From an uncultured Alphaproteobacteria bacterium (GTDB lineage: Bacteria; Pseudomonadota; Alphaproteobacteria; Rhodobacterales; Rhodobacteraceae): a stretch of DNA of 64,000 nucleotides. Shown here one piece after another: positions 26,805-37,749 of this stretch. Every line of letters begins with the position of its first letter. Position 1 is the stretch's first letter. The position numbers and the translations under genes are program-made. The stretch is from assembly GCA_902611605.1 (NCBI GenBank), contig CACMAH010000001.1, positions 124,001 through 188,000 on the forward strand, given 5' to 3'. The notes below the pieces were generated by a model. It made no database searches, had not been told where the DNA came from, and saw only the letters and a program-made list of their open reading frames with translations.

Positions 26805-28463
26805 ATGAATAAAAAAATTAAAATTATGCTAGCCCAATTAAATCCTACAGTCGGAGATTTGGAAAAAAATTCTAAAATTGTAATGGATACTTATGACGAG
26901 GCATCAAAACAGAAAGTGGATGTTTTAGCTTTCCCTGAAATGTTTCTATCTGGATATCAACTACAAGATTTAGTACTTAAAAGGGCATTTCAAGAAGATG
27001 TCAAAAGATTTATAAAATTTTTGGCAAAAAAATGTGTAACATCTACTCACCTATTATTAGGTGCTCCAATTCTTGAAAAAGAAAAACTTTTTAATGCTTA
27101 CTTACTTATTTTTAAAGGTGAAACAAAAGTAATTTCAAAAAAATTTCATCTACCGAACAATTCTTTATTTGATGAGCATAGATATTTTAATCAACCTGAT
27201 TTTAAAGATTTGGCTGAAATTAATGGCATTAAAATTGGTTTTCCAATATGTGAAGATATATGGTTTAGCGATATATCAAATATACTAAAAAAAAAGGGGG
27301 CCGACCTTTTAATTTCACCGAATGGTTCCCCATATGAAAGGCATAAGTTAAAAAAAAGACATAATGAAGTTTTTAAAAGGTGTACAGAAAACAACATACC
27401 CATTATTTATCTAAATTTAGTAGGAGGTCAGGACGATCAAGTATTTGATGGGGGATCTTTTGTAATGAATAATAATGGCAATATTATAGCACAGTTACCC
27501 CAATTTGAGCAGAAGAAATTTTTTTTTGAATTTCAAAAAAAAGAGCCATTTCTTATCAACAAAAATAAAAATATTTCAAATATAAAAAACGATTTGTCTC
27601 AAGATTACAGAGCAATTTCTGAAGGAACAAAAGACTATATTTTAAAATCTGGTTTTAATAAGGTGTTGATAGGACTTTCCGGTGGTATTGATAGTGCTTT
27701 AGTGTCTACCATTGCCGTAGATATTTTAGGACATGAAAATGTAGAATGTGTAAAATTACCCTCACAATATACTAGCAATTTGTCTCTAGTTGATGCTGAC
27801 GAATTAGTAAAAAACTTGAATTGTAGTATTAAAACTATTCCCATTTCTAAAATCTACAACTTAATTAGAGAAACTTTATTTCCACCTTCTTTAGATCAAA
27901 AAGAAAATGAAACTGAAGAAAACATTCAGTCCAGACTAAGAGGATTAATATTAATGGCACTATCCAATAAGTCTGGAAGACTATTGCTTACTACAGGGAA
28001 TAAGTCAGAATTAGCAGTTGGATATTCTACAATTTATGGTGATATGTGTGGAGGCTATAATCCTATTAAAGATCTTTATAAAACAAGATTATATCAAATT
28101 TGCAAATGGAGAAACTTATTCCATGAGAGTTGGATGAAAGGGTCTAAAGGTCCAATTATACCAGTTAGTATATTAGAAAAACAACCAACTGCTGAACTCC
28201 GTCCTAACCAAACAGATCAAGATAACTTACCTCCTTATGAGATATTGGATTCAATACTTGAATGCCTTATAGAACATGATATGTCCATATCTGAAATAGT
28301 TAAAAAAGGTCATGAATACAATATGGTTAAAAAAATTGAACAATTAGTCTTTCAGTCAGAACATAAAAGATTTCAATCTGCTCCAGGTGTACATTTAACT
28401 GAAAATTCATTTCAATTAAGTCGTCGCTATCCAATAGTGCAAAATTGGCGGGACAGTCTATGA
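26805..28463 (+). CDS. nadE: Glutamine-dependent NAD+ synthetase
   Basis: 552 residues. Makes NAD+ from deamido-NAD+, ATP and glutamine. N-terminal nitrilase-type glutaminase domain with the triad Glu45 (AFPEMF), Lys112 (KKFHLPN) and Cys148 (FPICEDIWF). C-terminal synthetase domain with the PP-loop LSGGIDSALVS at about 289 and TTGNKSELAVGYST. All catalytic residues are present. The stop overlaps the gltX start (ATGA), suggesting translational coupling. Confidence 0.96.
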   Translation: MNKKIKIMLAQLNPTVGDLEKNSKIVMDTYDEASKQKVDVLAFPEMFLSGYQLQDLVLKRAFQEDVKRFIKFLAKKCVTSTHLLLGAPILEKEKLFNAYLLIFKGETKVISKKFHLPNNSLFDEHRYFNQPDFKDLAEINGIKIGFPICEDIWFSDISNILKKKGADLLISPNGSPYERHKLKKRHNEVFKRCTENNIPIIYLNLVGGQDDQVFDGGSFVMNNNGNIIAQLPQFEQKKFFFEFQKKEPFLINKNKNISNIKNDLSQDYRAISEGTKDYILKSGFNKVLIGLSGGIDSALVSTIAVDILGHENVECVKLPSQYTSNLSLVDADELVKNLNCSIKTIPISKIYNLIRETLFPPSLDQKENETEENIQSRLRGLILMALSNKSGRLLLTTGNKSELAVGYSTIYGDMCGGYNPIKDLYKTRLYQICKWRNLFHESWMKGSKGPIIPVSILEKQPTAELRPNQTDQDNLPPYEILDSILECLIEHDMSISEIVKKGHEYNMVKKIEQLVFQSEHKRFQSAPGVHLTENSFQLSRRYPIVQNWRDSL

Positions 28464-29785
28464 CTTTTTTAACAAGGTTTGCCCCGTCACCTACAGGATA
28501 TTTACACGTTGGTAATATCAGAACCGCTCTTTTTAATTTTTTGCTTTCAAAAAAGAATAAGGGAAAATTTTTACTAAGAATTGATGATACAGATTTAGAA
28601 AGATCTAAGCAGGTTTATGAAGATGAAATTAAAAGAGACTTAGAGTGGCTTGGAATTGAATGGGATTTTTGTGAAAGACAATCAACTAGATTTGACCGAT
28701 ATTACGAAGCCTTCGAAAATTTAAAATCTGAAAATAAAATTTATCCCTGCTATGAAACTAAAAGTGAGCTTGATTTAAAAAGAAAAAAGCAACTTAATAT
28801 GGGGAAACCACCAATTTATGACAGAACTGCTTTGAATCTGTCCCTTGAGGATCATAAAAAATTTGAAGAAAAAGGTAAGAAAGCTCACTGGAGATTTTTA
28901 TTAGATAAAAAAAAGATTTGTTGGAATGATATAATTATAGGTAGTGTATCTATTGATCTTGAATCACTTTCCGATCCTGTTTTTGTTAAAGAAGATGGAC
29001 AATTTCTATATACATTAGCATCTGTGTGCGATGATATAGATTTTTGTATTACCCACGTGGTAAGAGGATCAGATCATCTTACTAATACAGCGACACAAAT
29101 TCAGTTAATACAAGATTTAGGATTTGATGTTCCAATTTATGGCCATCATTCATTACTAATTGATTCATCAGGTGATAATTTATCTAAAAGGATTGGATCA
29201 TTATCTATTCGTGAAATTAGAAATTCAGGTATTGAACCAATGGCACTGATTAATTTAATGTCTGCAATAGGATCTTCAAAATCACCTAAATTACTACATT
29301 CTCTTGATGAAATCTTTGATTTTTTTGATATTTCATTATTTGGATCTGCACCAACCAAATTTGATTTAAAACTTTTAAATTCAATGTCAGCAAAATTTTT
29401 AAGATCTACTCCATATCATCTAATTGAAAGTGAACTTACTAATATTGGGGTCCCTAATAGCTCTCAAAAAGATTTTTGGGAGGCTATCAAGGAAAATTTA
29501 AATTCACGTTCTGAAATATCAAAATTATGGGATTTATGTAATAATGGCATTTCCCCTGTTATAGATAAGGAAGATTTAGAGTTTGTAAGAACAGCACTAG
29601 CAGCATTACCTGAGGCGCCATTTAATAAAGATACCTGGAAAACATGGACTACTAAGGTTTCTGACAAAACTGGTAGAAAAGGAAAAAATCTTTTTTTACC
29701 CTTGAGAAAAGCTTTAACAGGTAACAGTGTAGGACCGGATATGGGAAAATTATTGCCTTTTTTAGGCAAGATTCCCAAAATATAG
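28460..29785 (+). CDS. gltX: Glutamyl-tRNA synthetase
   Basis: 441 residues from the ATG at 28460 that overlaps the nadE stop. Charges tRNA-Glu, and in many alphaproteobacteria also tRNA-Gln before amidation. Class I catalytic domain: the HIGH motif is HVGN in FAPSPTGYLHVGN, and the KMSKS-type loop is LSKRIG. The anticodon-binding C-terminus is shorter than in the E. coli enzyme. Alphaproteobacteria often carry two GluRS genes; whether this is the discriminating one cannot be told here. A tRNA-Gln gene is in the same window. Confidence 0.94.
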   Translation: MTFLTRFAPSPTGYLHVGNIRTALFNFLLSKKNKGKFLLRIDDTDLERSKQVYEDEIKRDLEWLGIEWDFCERQSTRFDRYYEAFENLKSENKIYPCYETKSELDLKRKKQLNMGKPPIYDRTALNLSLEDHKKFEEKGKKAHWRFLLDKKKICWNDIIIGSVSIDLESLSDPVFVKEDGQFLYTLASVCDDIDFCITHVVRGSDHLTNTATQIQLIQDLGFDVPIYGHHSLLIDSSGDNLSKRIGSLSIREIRNSGIEPMALINLMSAIGSSKSPKLLHSLDEIFDFFDISLFGSAPTKFDLKLLNSMSAKFLRSTPYHLIESELTNIGVPNSSQKDFWEAIKENLNSRSEISKLWDLCNNGISPVIDKEDLEFVRTALAALPEAPFNKDTWKTWTTKVSDKTGRKGKNLFLPLRKALTGNSVGPDMGKLLPFLGKIPKI

Positions 29786-29805
29786 TAATCAATAGGACAA
29801 GATTT

Positions 29806-31473
29806 TTATACTAAAAATTTTCTGTATTTTGTTCTTTTTGGATTTACTGCTTCCTCGCCTAATCTCCTTTTTTTATCTTGAATGTAACTATCATAATCTC
29901 CTTCAAACCATTCAACATGACTGTTGCCTTCAAATGCCAGAATGTGAGTACAAATCCTGTTTAAAAAAAACCTATCATGACTAATTACCATAGCACTCCC
30001 GGAAAATTCAGAAATAGCGTATTCTAGAGCACTTAGAGTTTCTACATCTAGATCATTTGTTGGTTCGTCCAACATTAAAACATTTCCTCCAGATTTTAAC
30101 ATTTTTGCTATATGAACTCTGTTTCTTTCTCCTCCTGACAATTTACTTATGGGCTTTTGTTGATCTACTCCTCTAAAATTAAAAGAACTACAATATGCTC
30201 TTGAGTTAACTTCTAATTCACCAAGTTTAACAATTTCTTGACCTCCAGAAACCTCTTCCCATACTGTATTAATACTGTTCAAATCATCTCTACTTTGATC
30301 AACATAAGATAACTTAACAGTATCACCCAAAATAACTTCTCCATCTGAGGGTTTTTCGATCCCAGTAATTAACTTAAAGAGCGTACTTTTACCTGCTCCA
30401 TTTGGACCAATGATTCCAACAATTCCACCAGCTGGTAAAATAAAAGATAAACCATCAAATAAAATTTTGTCTTTATAATGCATACTTAAATTTTTAACTT
30501 CTATTACTTTTGAACCCAATCTTTCACCATTAGGAATAATGATCTGTGCATTTGTTTGTTTAATCTTTTCTGAAGATCCTGCGAGTTCTTCATAGGATTT
30601 AATCCTTGCTTTTTGTTTAGCTTGACGTGCTTTAGCACCTTGTCTTATCCACTCCAATTCTTTTTCTAATACTCTTTGTTTCTTTTTGTCTTCTTTCCCT
30701 TCAATTTCTAATCTCTGAGCTTTTTGTTCTAGCCAAGATGTATAATTACCTTCATATGGTAGTCCTTTTCCCTTGTCTAACTCAAGTATCCAACCTGTAA
30801 TTTTATCAAGAAAATATCTATCATGTGTTACTATTAAACATGTACCCTTGTAATTGATTAAATATCTTTGTAACCAGTCTACTGTTTCTGCATCCAAGTG
30901 GTTTGTTGGCTCATCTAACAAGAGCAACTCGGGTGATTTGAGTAAAAGCTGGCATAGGGCAACTCTTCTTTTTTCACCTCCAGAAAGCTCTTTAACGCTT
31001 AAATCATCACTCGGGCATCTCAACGCATCCATAGCCACATCTATTTGATTATCTAATTCCCAAAGATTTTGAGAATCAATTTTATCTTGAAGTTTTGTCA
31101 TCTCATCCATTATTTCTTCAGAATAATTTTCAGCTAATTTTTCTGCTACTTTGTTAAACTCGTCTATTAATGCTTTTTTGTCTGCAACTGCATTTAATAC
31201 GTTTTCTCTTACACTCAGATCAGTATCTAAAATGGGTTCTTGAGGTAAATACCCAACATTTATATTTTCTGCAGCCCAAGCTTCTCCAGTATAATCCTTA
31301 TCTATTCCAGCCATTATTTTCATTAGACTGCTTTTACCAGCACCATTTACTCCAACTACACCAATTTTAACGCCTGGTAAAAAAGAAAGGTGTATATTTT
31401 CAAAACACTTTTTTCCACCTGGATAAGATTTAGTTAATTCTTGCATATGATAGATGTATTTAACAGATGACAT
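29806..31473 (-). CDS. ettA: Energy-dependent translational throttle protein EttA (ABC-F)
   Basis: 555 residues with two ABC domains in one chain and no membrane segment. First Walker A VNGAGKSSL at about 40-48, signature LSGGEKRRVALCQLL, second Walker A PNGAGKST and signature LSGGERNRVHIAKML. The arm and linker between them have the charged coiled-coil typical of EttA (EWIRQGAKARQAKQKARI). Binds the ribosomal E site and gates elongation according to ADP/ATP. Convergent with gltX, only 20 bases apart. Confidence 0.94.
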   Translation of the reverse strand: MSSVKYIYHMQELTKSYPGGKKCFENIHLSFLPGVKIGVVGVNGAGKSSLMKIMAGIDKDYTGEAWAAENINVGYLPQEPILDTDLSVRENVLNAVADKKALIDEFNKVAEKLAENYSEEIMDEMTKLQDKIDSQNLWELDNQIDVAMDALRCPSDDLSVKELSGGEKRRVALCQLLLKSPELLLLDEPTNHLDAETVDWLQRYLINYKGTCLIVTHDRYFLDKITGWILELDKGKGLPYEGNYTSWLEQKAQRLEIEGKEDKKKQRVLEKELEWIRQGAKARQAKQKARIKSYEELAGSSEKIKQTNAQIIIPNGERLGSKVIEVKNLSMHYKDKILFDGLSFILPAGGIVGIIGPNGAGKSTLFKLITGIEKPSDGEVILGDTVKLSYVDQSRDDLNSINTVWEEVSGGQEIVKLGELEVNSRAYCSSFNFRGVDQQKPISKLSGGERNRVHIAKMLKSGGNVLMLDEPTNDLDVETLSALEYAISEFSGSAMVISHDRFFLNRICTHILAFEGNSHVEWFEGDYDSYIQDKKRRLGEEAVNPKRTKYRKFLV

Positions 31474-31646
31474 AAATTTTACCCTTTATTAATTTTATAA
31501 CTAACCTATTTCGATTTTTAAAAAATCATTAATAACTAACTTTTAGTTTTAAGATTTATTATCACAAAGCTTATATATATTATATAAGCTATAGTATATT
31601 ATAAAATCTACAGTGAGTAATCACCAATTATTTGTAGGAGTCTAAA

Positions 31647-32252
31647 TTGAAGGATTATCCTTTAGTATTACCAGGGTTAACTATTGGATTACTAGGTGGT
31701 TCATTCGATCCTCCACATCAAGGGCATATTCATATTTCAAAAACAGCAATAAAAATTTTTAATTTATCGAAATTGTGGTGGCTTGTAAGTCCAGGAAACC
31801 CAATTAAAGACAAAACTCCTTCTAATATAAATGATAGATTACTAGCATCAAAAAAAATTATGGTGCATCCGTCAGTTATTATTACGGATATAGAAAAAAA
31901 ATTAAAAACTAAATATACTTTTCAAACATTAATCAAAATAAAGAAAATGTATCCTGCTGTAAGATTTGTATGGATAATGGGTGCTGATAATCTCATTAAT
32001 TTCCATCATTGGAAAAATTGGGATTGGATAATGAAAAATATTCCGATAGGTGTTATGGCCAGACCAAGAGATCAAATTAAAGCTGGTTTATCTCCAGCAG
32101 CAATTCGGTTTAGCAAATATAGACTTCCAAGGGAAAAATCACTTCTCCTACCTTATTTATCTCCTCCTGTATGGACATTAGTTACTGGTTCAATGAAAAA
32201 TATTTCATCTACAAAATTGAGGGTAAAAGGGTATTGGCCAGGATTAATTTAA
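31647..32252 (+). CDS. nadD: Nicotinate-nucleotide adenylyltransferase
   Basis: 201 residues from a TTG at 31647; GTAGGAG lies just upstream and no ATG fits. Transfers AMP to nicotinate mononucleotide, forming deamido-NAD+, the step before nadE, which lies 3 kb away in the same window. Nucleotidyltransferase marks: GLLGGSFDPPHQGHIHIS (GxFxPxHxGH) and the C-terminal ISSTKLR (the ISSTxxR motif). Complete. Confidence 0.93.
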   Translation: MKDYPLVLPGLTIGLLGGSFDPPHQGHIHISKTAIKIFNLSKLWWLVSPGNPIKDKTPSNINDRLLASKKIMVHPSVIITDIEKKLKTKYTFQTLIKIKKMYPAVRFVWIMGADNLINFHHWKNWDWIMKNIPIGVMARPRDQIKAGLSPAAIRFSKYRLPREKSLLLPYLSPPVWTLVTGSMKNISSTKLRVKGYWPGLI

Positions 32253-32258
32253 AATTGA

Positions 32259-32693
32259 CTAGTCAATTAGCATGTGACGTGCCCTAGCACCCCTTTCGAT
32301 AGCTGCACCATGTAACCTATCAATGTTAAGCTCATGTCTTATCTCTTCTAAAAAACGTAATTGTACCTCTGGAAGTTTACCATCTGCCGCTGCAACATCA
32401 CATGCCAAGGCATAAGCTGTTTCGTATAATTTTTCAGGCAATGCCTCTTTAACTAGACCAAATAATGCATCTAAACCGTCTTCCTCTTCGAATAAATCAA
32501 AAACCGTTTCGGCAATAATTTTAATTTTAGAAGGATCATAACTTTTAAATATTGGTAGATGATCAACTATTCTACTTATAGATATTAACTCTCTATTTGA
32601 AATATTTTCATCAGACGCTCCACCAGCTACCATAATTGCAACCAATGCATCTTGTGCATTCATCAATCCATTAGTATTCAAATTTTTGATCAT
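32259..32693 (-). CDS. TerB-family protein
   Basis: 144 residues, all helical. Acidic motifs of the TerB/DjlA-N fold: ACDVAAADGKLPEVQLRFLE, where Asp and Glu could bind metal, ending with HGAAIERGARARH as in the alphaproteobacterial TerB-like group. Although named after tellurite resistance, no other ter genes are here, so resistance should not be assumed. Convergent with nadD, six bases apart. Confidence 0.85.
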   Translation of the reverse strand: MIKNLNTNGLMNAQDALVAIMVAGGASDENISNRELISISRIVDHLPIFKSYDPSKIKIIAETVFDLFEEEDGLDALFGLVKEALPEKLYETAYALACDVAAADGKLPEVQLRFLEEIRHELNIDRLHGAAIERGARARHMLID

Positions 32694-32796
32694 TATATAA
32701 AATCCATAACATATTTTTTTTAATTTGACGACTGTATAAATCAGAGATACTAAATTTGAATTATCTGTATAGAAAGAAATTAATAGTTACTCACAA

Positions 32797-34365
32797 ATGA
32801 AATCTAATAATAATATTTACAATCAAACTAATTCTTGGCCTTTTTTTGAAGCAAAAAGAGTTTTGAAACGTATATCAAAAAGTAAACAGAACAAAGAACT
32901 TGTAACTTTTCAAACTGGATACGGACCATCTGGACTTCCACATATTGGTACATTTGGAGAAGTAGTAAGAACCAACATGGTTAGAACAGCGTTTTCTTTT
33001 TTGAATGAAACTCCAACTAGACTTATTTGTTTTTCCGATGATTTAGATGGCCTTAGAAAAATACCTACAAATGTACCTGCACCAGAAAAATTAGAAGAAG
33101 ATTTAGATCTTCCCCTAACAAAAGTAAGAGATCCTTTTGGAAAATTTAATAGTTTTGGCGATCACAATAATGCAAAATTAAAAGAATTTCTCGATAACTA
33201 TAATTTCAATTATAATTTTGAGTCAGCTACTAAAAATTATAAAGATGGTATATTTGATGACGCCTTAATAAAAATACTCGAGAACTATGATAAAATTATG
33301 GAAGTCATACTACCATCATTAAGAGAAGAAAGAAAGAAAACATACTCACCCTTTCTTCCTATAAGCCCAATAACTGGCAAAGTTTTACAAGTTGCAATTG
33401 AAGAAATAAATAAAACCAAAGGAACTATTACGTACACTGAACAAAGTGGTGAAAAAATAGAATTATCAGTTAAATCAGGAAATGTAAAATTGCAGTGGAA
33501 GCCTGATTGGGCAATGAGGTGGTTTGCTTTAGATGTAGATTATGAAATGTTTGGAAAGGACCTTATACCATCAGCAGAACTGGCAGCAAAAATATGTAGA
33601 ATAATAGGTGGAAACCCTCCAGAGCTATTGAATTACGAACTTTTTTTAGATGAACGTGGCCAAAAAATATCAAAATCAAAAGGCAATGGTTTATCAATAG
33701 AGGATTGGTTAAGATATGCAGATCAATATTCTTTAAGTTTTTTTATGTTCCAAAAACCTAAAACTGCAAAAAGACTCTACTTTGATGTTATACCCAAAAT
33801 GGTTGATGATTATCACCAACATCTTAATAAATTTATTGACCAAAAAGAAGAAGAGAAATTTAATAATCCAGTATGGCATATTCATGCTGGAAATCCACCC
33901 TTTTCAAACATGATAATAAACTTCTCAATGCTATTAAACCTAGTTTCAGCTTCCGGTTCAGAGGATGAAAAAACATTGTGGACATTTATTAAACGTTATA
34001 AACCTAACATAGTTGCTAGTGAACATCCTGACTTGGGAAGTGCAGTAAAATATGCAATTAATTATTATCAGGACTTTGTGAAACCTAATAAAAAATTTCG
34101 CAATGCTTCTATAATTGAGAAAGATGCATTAATTGATTTATATAACAGATTAGAAAATCTTAAGAGCGATTGTGAAATTGAAGAAATTCAAACTTTACTG
34201 TTTTCTATTGGTAAGGATCATAAATTTGATAACCTAAGGGACTGGTTTTCTGCATTTTATGAGGTTATTTTAGGTGCTAAATCTGGTCCAAAATTAGGAG
34301 GATTTATCTCAATCTATGGAATAGAAGAAACAAGAACACTAATTTGCAAAAGATTAAGTCTTTAA
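32797..34365 (+). CDS. lysK: Lysyl-tRNA synthetase, class I
   Basis: 522 residues. Class I enzyme of the archaeal/alphaproteobacterial type, in place of the usual class II LysS. HIGH-type motif in GPSGLPHIGTFGE at about 46-58, KMSKS motif KISKSKGN at about 290, helical anticodon-binding C-terminus. Complete and of normal length. Stand-alone gene. Confidence 0.95.
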   Translation: MKSNNNIYNQTNSWPFFEAKRVLKRISKSKQNKELVTFQTGYGPSGLPHIGTFGEVVRTNMVRTAFSFLNETPTRLICFSDDLDGLRKIPTNVPAPEKLEEDLDLPLTKVRDPFGKFNSFGDHNNAKLKEFLDNYNFNYNFESATKNYKDGIFDDALIKILENYDKIMEVILPSLREERKKTYSPFLPISPITGKVLQVAIEEINKTKGTITYTEQSGEKIELSVKSGNVKLQWKPDWAMRWFALDVDYEMFGKDLIPSAELAAKICRIIGGNPPELLNYELFLDERGQKISKSKGNGLSIEDWLRYADQYSLSFFMFQKPKTAKRLYFDVIPKMVDDYHQHLNKFIDQKEEEKFNNPVWHIHAGNPPFSNMIINFSMLLNLVSASGSEDEKTLWTFIKRYKPNIVASEHPDLGSAVKYAINYYQDFVKPNKKFRNASIIEKDALIDLYNRLENLKSDCEIEEIQTLLFSIGKDHKFDNLRDWFSAFYEVILGAKSGPKLGGFISIYGIEETRTLICKRLSL

Positions 34366-34453
34366 TTAAAAATTTTTCTAAAAATTAGACTTATTTTTTT
34401 CTTAGATATAACTACATAATAGATTATTCATTTTTCAATAAAAGGGCTCTTAA

Positions 34454-34909
34454 ATGCACACATTATCTAGAAATTTCTTAATTGTAAGCATAGTATTATT
34501 TTTACCATTTTTTTTGACATCTTCTACTGAAAAAATTTTTGCTGATACAAAAAAAATATCAAACCTTGAGAAAAAGGTGCAACTGATTATATCGTCTCAG
34601 ATTAATGCATTTCAAAATTTTGATACCAAAAAAGCCTATTCATTTGCTTCTCCATTTATAAAATCAAAATTTTCTAATGCTGACAAATTTGGCTCAATGG
34701 TTAAGTCTGCTTACCCAATGATTTGGGAACCAAAAGAATTTAAATTTTTAGAGTTTACTTTATTTAATGAAAGTTTAATACAACGTGTTCTTTTTATAGA
34801 TAAAAATGAACGAATTTTTATGTTTGATTACGAAATTAAAAATTACGGTCAAGATGAGTGGCTAATAAATGGTGTATATCAAGTAAAAAAAACATCATCT
34901 GGGGCTTAG
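34454..34909 (+). CDS. DUF4864 exported protein
   Basis: 151 residues with an N-terminal hydrophobic signal (about 8-26). The mature part matches DUF4864: [20 protein letters not shown] and [19 protein letters not shown], a cystatin/NTF2-like small fold. Likely periplasmic. Function unknown. Its 3' end overlaps the uvrB 3' end by four bases (convergent). Confidence 0.85.
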   Translation: MHTLSRNFLIVSIVLFLPFFLTSSTEKIFADTKKISNLEKKVQLIISSQINAFQNFDTKKAYSFASPFIKSKFSNADKFGSMVKSAYPMIWEPKEFKFLEFTLFNESLIQRVLFIDKNERIFMFDYEIKNYGQDEWLINGVYQVKKTSSGA

Positions 34910-37053
34910 TTTTGTATCATTCTAGCTTTACTTCTTAATGTACGTGTTCCTGCAATACCTCCCTTTGATCTACCTTTTGTCTTGAACATATCGTTATCAT
35001 TCTTCAAATCAGATTGTCTTAAAAACGGATTTTCAATTATAGATAGTTCAACTCTCTCAAGCTGATTTATCTCATCACGCAATCGAGCAGCTTCTTCAAA
35101 TTCTAAGTTCTCAGCTGCATCAAACATTTCTTTCCTTAAAACTTTTAAATGAGCTTCTAGGTTACCACCAACTTTTTGGGATGTTTCAATTTTTGCAGTT
35201 ACTCTTTCTAAATCTGTTTTACCTTCAAAAACACCTTCTAAAACATCTTTTACATTTTTCTGTATACTTTCAGGTGTAATATTATTTCTTTTATTATGAG
35301 CAATTTGCTTCTCTCTTCTCCTTTTTGTTTCATCAATAGCGACTCTAATACTTGTTGTTATTTTATCAGCATACATTATAACTTTTCCGTCAATATTTCT
35401 AGCAGCACGACCAATTGTTTGTATAAGTGAGGTTTGAGATCTCAAAAAACCCTCCTTATCAGCATCTAAAATAGCAACCAACCCACATTCTGGAATATCT
35501 AAACCTTCTCTTAGGAGATTTATCCCAACAAGAACATCAAAAGTGCCAAGTCTTAAATCTCTTATGATCTCTATTCTTTCTAATGTATCTATATCAGAAT
35601 GAAGGTAACGAACTCTTACACCTTTTTCATTAAGAAATTCTGTTAAATCCTCTGCCATCCTTTTTGTTAAAACAGTACATAGCGTTCTATGATTATTTCT
35701 TGATGCTAAATTTACTTCATGTAAAAGATCATCAACCTGATTTCCAAGAGGTCTTATCTCTACAAGTGGATCAATTAAACCGGTTGGCCTAATTATTTGT
35801 TCAACAAAAACACCTTCTGTAGCAGATAATTCCCAATTACCTGGTGTTGCTGAAACAAATATAGATTGTGGCCTCATTGCATCCCATTCTTCAAATTTTA
35901 ATGGCCTATTATCCATACATGAAGGTAACCTAAAACCATGCTCTGAAAGAGTGAGTTTTCTTCTATGGTCACCTCTATACATTCCACCTAATTGAGGAAT
36001 TGCAACATGACTTTCATCAGCAAAAATAATTGCATTATCAGGGATATATTCAAATAGTGTTGGAGGTGGCTCACCTGGACTTCTTCCTGTTAAATATCTA
36101 GAGTAATTCTCAATTCCATTACAGGAACCAGTAGCTTCTAACATTTCAAGATCAAAATTTGTTCTTTGTTCTAATCTTTGAGCCTCCAACAATTGACTAT
36201 TTTTATTTAACTCTTCTAGCCTTTTTAATAAATCGATTTTTATTTTTTTTATTGCCTGATTGAGTGTTGGTCTAGGAGTGACATAATGTGAATTTGCATA
36301 AATTCTAACAGAATTCATTGTTTTTATTTTTTCTCCTGTAAGTGGATCAAATTCGCTCAATTTTTCAAGTTCATCACCAAAAAAAGAAAGACGCCAAGCT
36401 CTACTTTCTAAATGTGCTGGCCAAACTTCTAATACATCTCCTCTAAGACGAAAAGTTCCCCTCTGAAAAGCTTGATCGTTTCTCCTATACTGTTGTGCCA
36501 CCAAGGTAGATATAATTGTTTTCATATCGTAATTTGTTTCTACTTTCAAATCTTGCGTCATAGCACTATAGGTCTCTACTGAACCAATACCGTATATACA
36601 AGACACCGAAGCAACAATAATAACATCTTCTCTTTCTAATAATGCTTGAGTAGCGGAATGTCTCATTCTATCTATTTGTTCATTTATTTGAGCATCTTTT
36701 TCAATGTAAGTATCTGATCTAGGAACGTAAGCTTCTGGTTGGTAATAATCATAAAAAGAAACAAAATATTCAACAGCATTATCTGGAAAAAAAGTTTTAA
36801 ATTCTCCATATAGTTGAGCTGCCAAAGTTTTGTTAGGCGCTAAAATTACAGCAGGCCTTTGAGTTTGCTCAATTACATGCGCAATAGTGAATGTTTTTCC
36901 AGTACCAGTAGCACCTAACAAGACTTGATTTCTTTCTGAAGAGTTTATGCCAGAAACCAACTCTTTTATTGCATTTGGCTGATCACCTGAAGGTTTAAAG
37001 TCCGAATGAATTTTAAAAGATCTATTAGGTTCTAACCTTTCTTTAACCACCAT
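34906..37053 (-). CDS. uvrB: Excinuclease ABC subunit B
   Basis: 715 residues. Helicase-like damage-verification subunit of nucleotide-excision repair. Walker [11 protein letters not shown] at about 46-55, beta-hairpin region [23 protein letters not shown]-type box (ADESHV), helicase motif [11 protein letters not shown], and the C-terminal UVR/UvrC-binding motif around [17 protein letters not shown]. Slightly longer than E. coli UvrB because of a C-terminal basic tail. Complete. Confidence 0.97.
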   Translation of the reverse strand: MVVKERLEPNRSFKIHSDFKPSGDQPNAIKELVSGINSSERNQVLLGATGTGKTFTIAHVIEQTQRPAVILAPNKTLAAQLYGEFKTFFPDNAVEYFVSFYDYYQPEAYVPRSDTYIEKDAQINEQIDRMRHSATQALLEREDVIIVASVSCIYGIGSVETYSAMTQDLKVETNYDMKTIISTLVAQQYRRNDQAFQRGTFRLRGDVLEVWPAHLESRAWRLSFFGDELEKLSEFDPLTGEKIKTMNSVRIYANSHYVTPRPTLNQAIKKIKIDLLKRLEELNKNSQLLEAQRLEQRTNFDLEMLEATGSCNGIENYSRYLTGRSPGEPPPTLFEYIPDNAIIFADESHVAIPQLGGMYRGDHRRKLTLSEHGFRLPSCMDNRPLKFEEWDAMRPQSIFVSATPGNWELSATEGVFVEQIIRPTGLIDPLVEIRPLGNQVDDLLHEVNLASRNNHRTLCTVLTKRMAEDLTEFLNEKGVRVRYLHSDIDTLERIEIIRDLRLGTFDVLVGINLLREGLDIPECGLVAILDADKEGFLRSQTSLIQTIGRAARNIDGKVIMYADKITTSIRVAIDETKRRREKQIAHNKRNNITPESIQKNVKDVLEGVFEGKTDLERVTAKIETSQKVGGNLEAHLKVLRKEMFDAAENLEFEEAARLRDEINQLERVELSIIENPFLRQSDLKNDNDMFKTKGRSKGGIAGTRTLRSKARMIQN

Positions 37054-37212
37054 TATCCTCTACAAAATTATAGTTTAATATGAGACATTATGTTTTAAAG
37101 CTAATAGAATAATTAAGTTGACTATAATTATTATATTTACAATATTGAATATATTTTAATTTAGTAATTAATAATAGTACTTCAATAATAATAACAAATT
37201 TTTGGTTAAGAA

Positions 37213-37524
37213 ATGGTAGCAAGAATATACAAACCTTCAAAATCAGCAATGCAATCAGGTATGGGACAATCAAAAAAATGGGTTTTAGAATTAGAACATG
37301 ATATGTCAAAATCAATTGAACCGCTTATGGGATGGACTGGTTCAAGTGATACAAAAAGTCAGGTTCAACTAAATTTCCAAACCAAAGAAGAAGCTATATT
37401 ATATGCAAAAAGAAATTCGATAGTTTTCACAGTTTTAAACCATAATTCCAGAGAACACATAATTCGAGAAAACGGTTATGGAGATAATTTTTCCTTTAAT
37501 AAGAAAATACCTTGGACACATTAA
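37213..37524 (+). CDS. NDUFS4-like Complex I accessory subunit (ETC complex I subunit)
   Basis: 103 residues of the NDUFS4/18-kDa subunit family: ARIYKPSKSAMQSGMG at the N-terminus, WVLELEH, then GWTGSSDTKSQVQLNFQTKEE. In alphaproteobacteria this is a peripheral supernumerary subunit of NADH:ubiquinone oxidoreductase near the NADH-oxidising module. Encoded far from any nuo genes, as usual. Next to tRNA-Arg. Confidence 0.9.
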   Translation: MVARIYKPSKSAMQSGMGQSKKWVLELEHDMSKSIEPLMGWTGSSDTKSQVQLNFQTKEEAILYAKRNSIVFTVLNHNSREHIIRENGYGDNFSFNKKIPWTH

Positions 37525-37551
37525 CTTTTGATTATAAAAAATTTTTTAATC

Positions 37552-37628
37552 TGGTGAGCACGGGAGGATTCGAACCCCCGACCTACGGATTAGAAGTCCG
37601 TCGCTCTATCCAACTGAGCTACGTGCCC
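37552..37628 (-). tRNA. tRNA-Arg (TCT), CCA encoded
   Basis: Cloverleaf on the minus strand: acceptor GGGCACG with CGTGCTC (one G-T pair), D-arm AGCTCAGTTGGATAGAGC, anticodon stem ACGGA/TCCGT with loop CTTCTAA (anticodon TCT), T-arm GGGGGTTCGAATCC, CCA at the end. No duplicated 3' end was seen nearby. Confidence 0.96.
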
Positions 37629-37749
37629 ACAAATTAATGTACTTAAAATCCTAATTTAGTACAAATCCATAATATTGGGATTATCTTTTACATAAAAAAA
37701 AAATACTCACAAGTTAATAATAAAAAAGAGTAGATAAAAAAATAAAAAA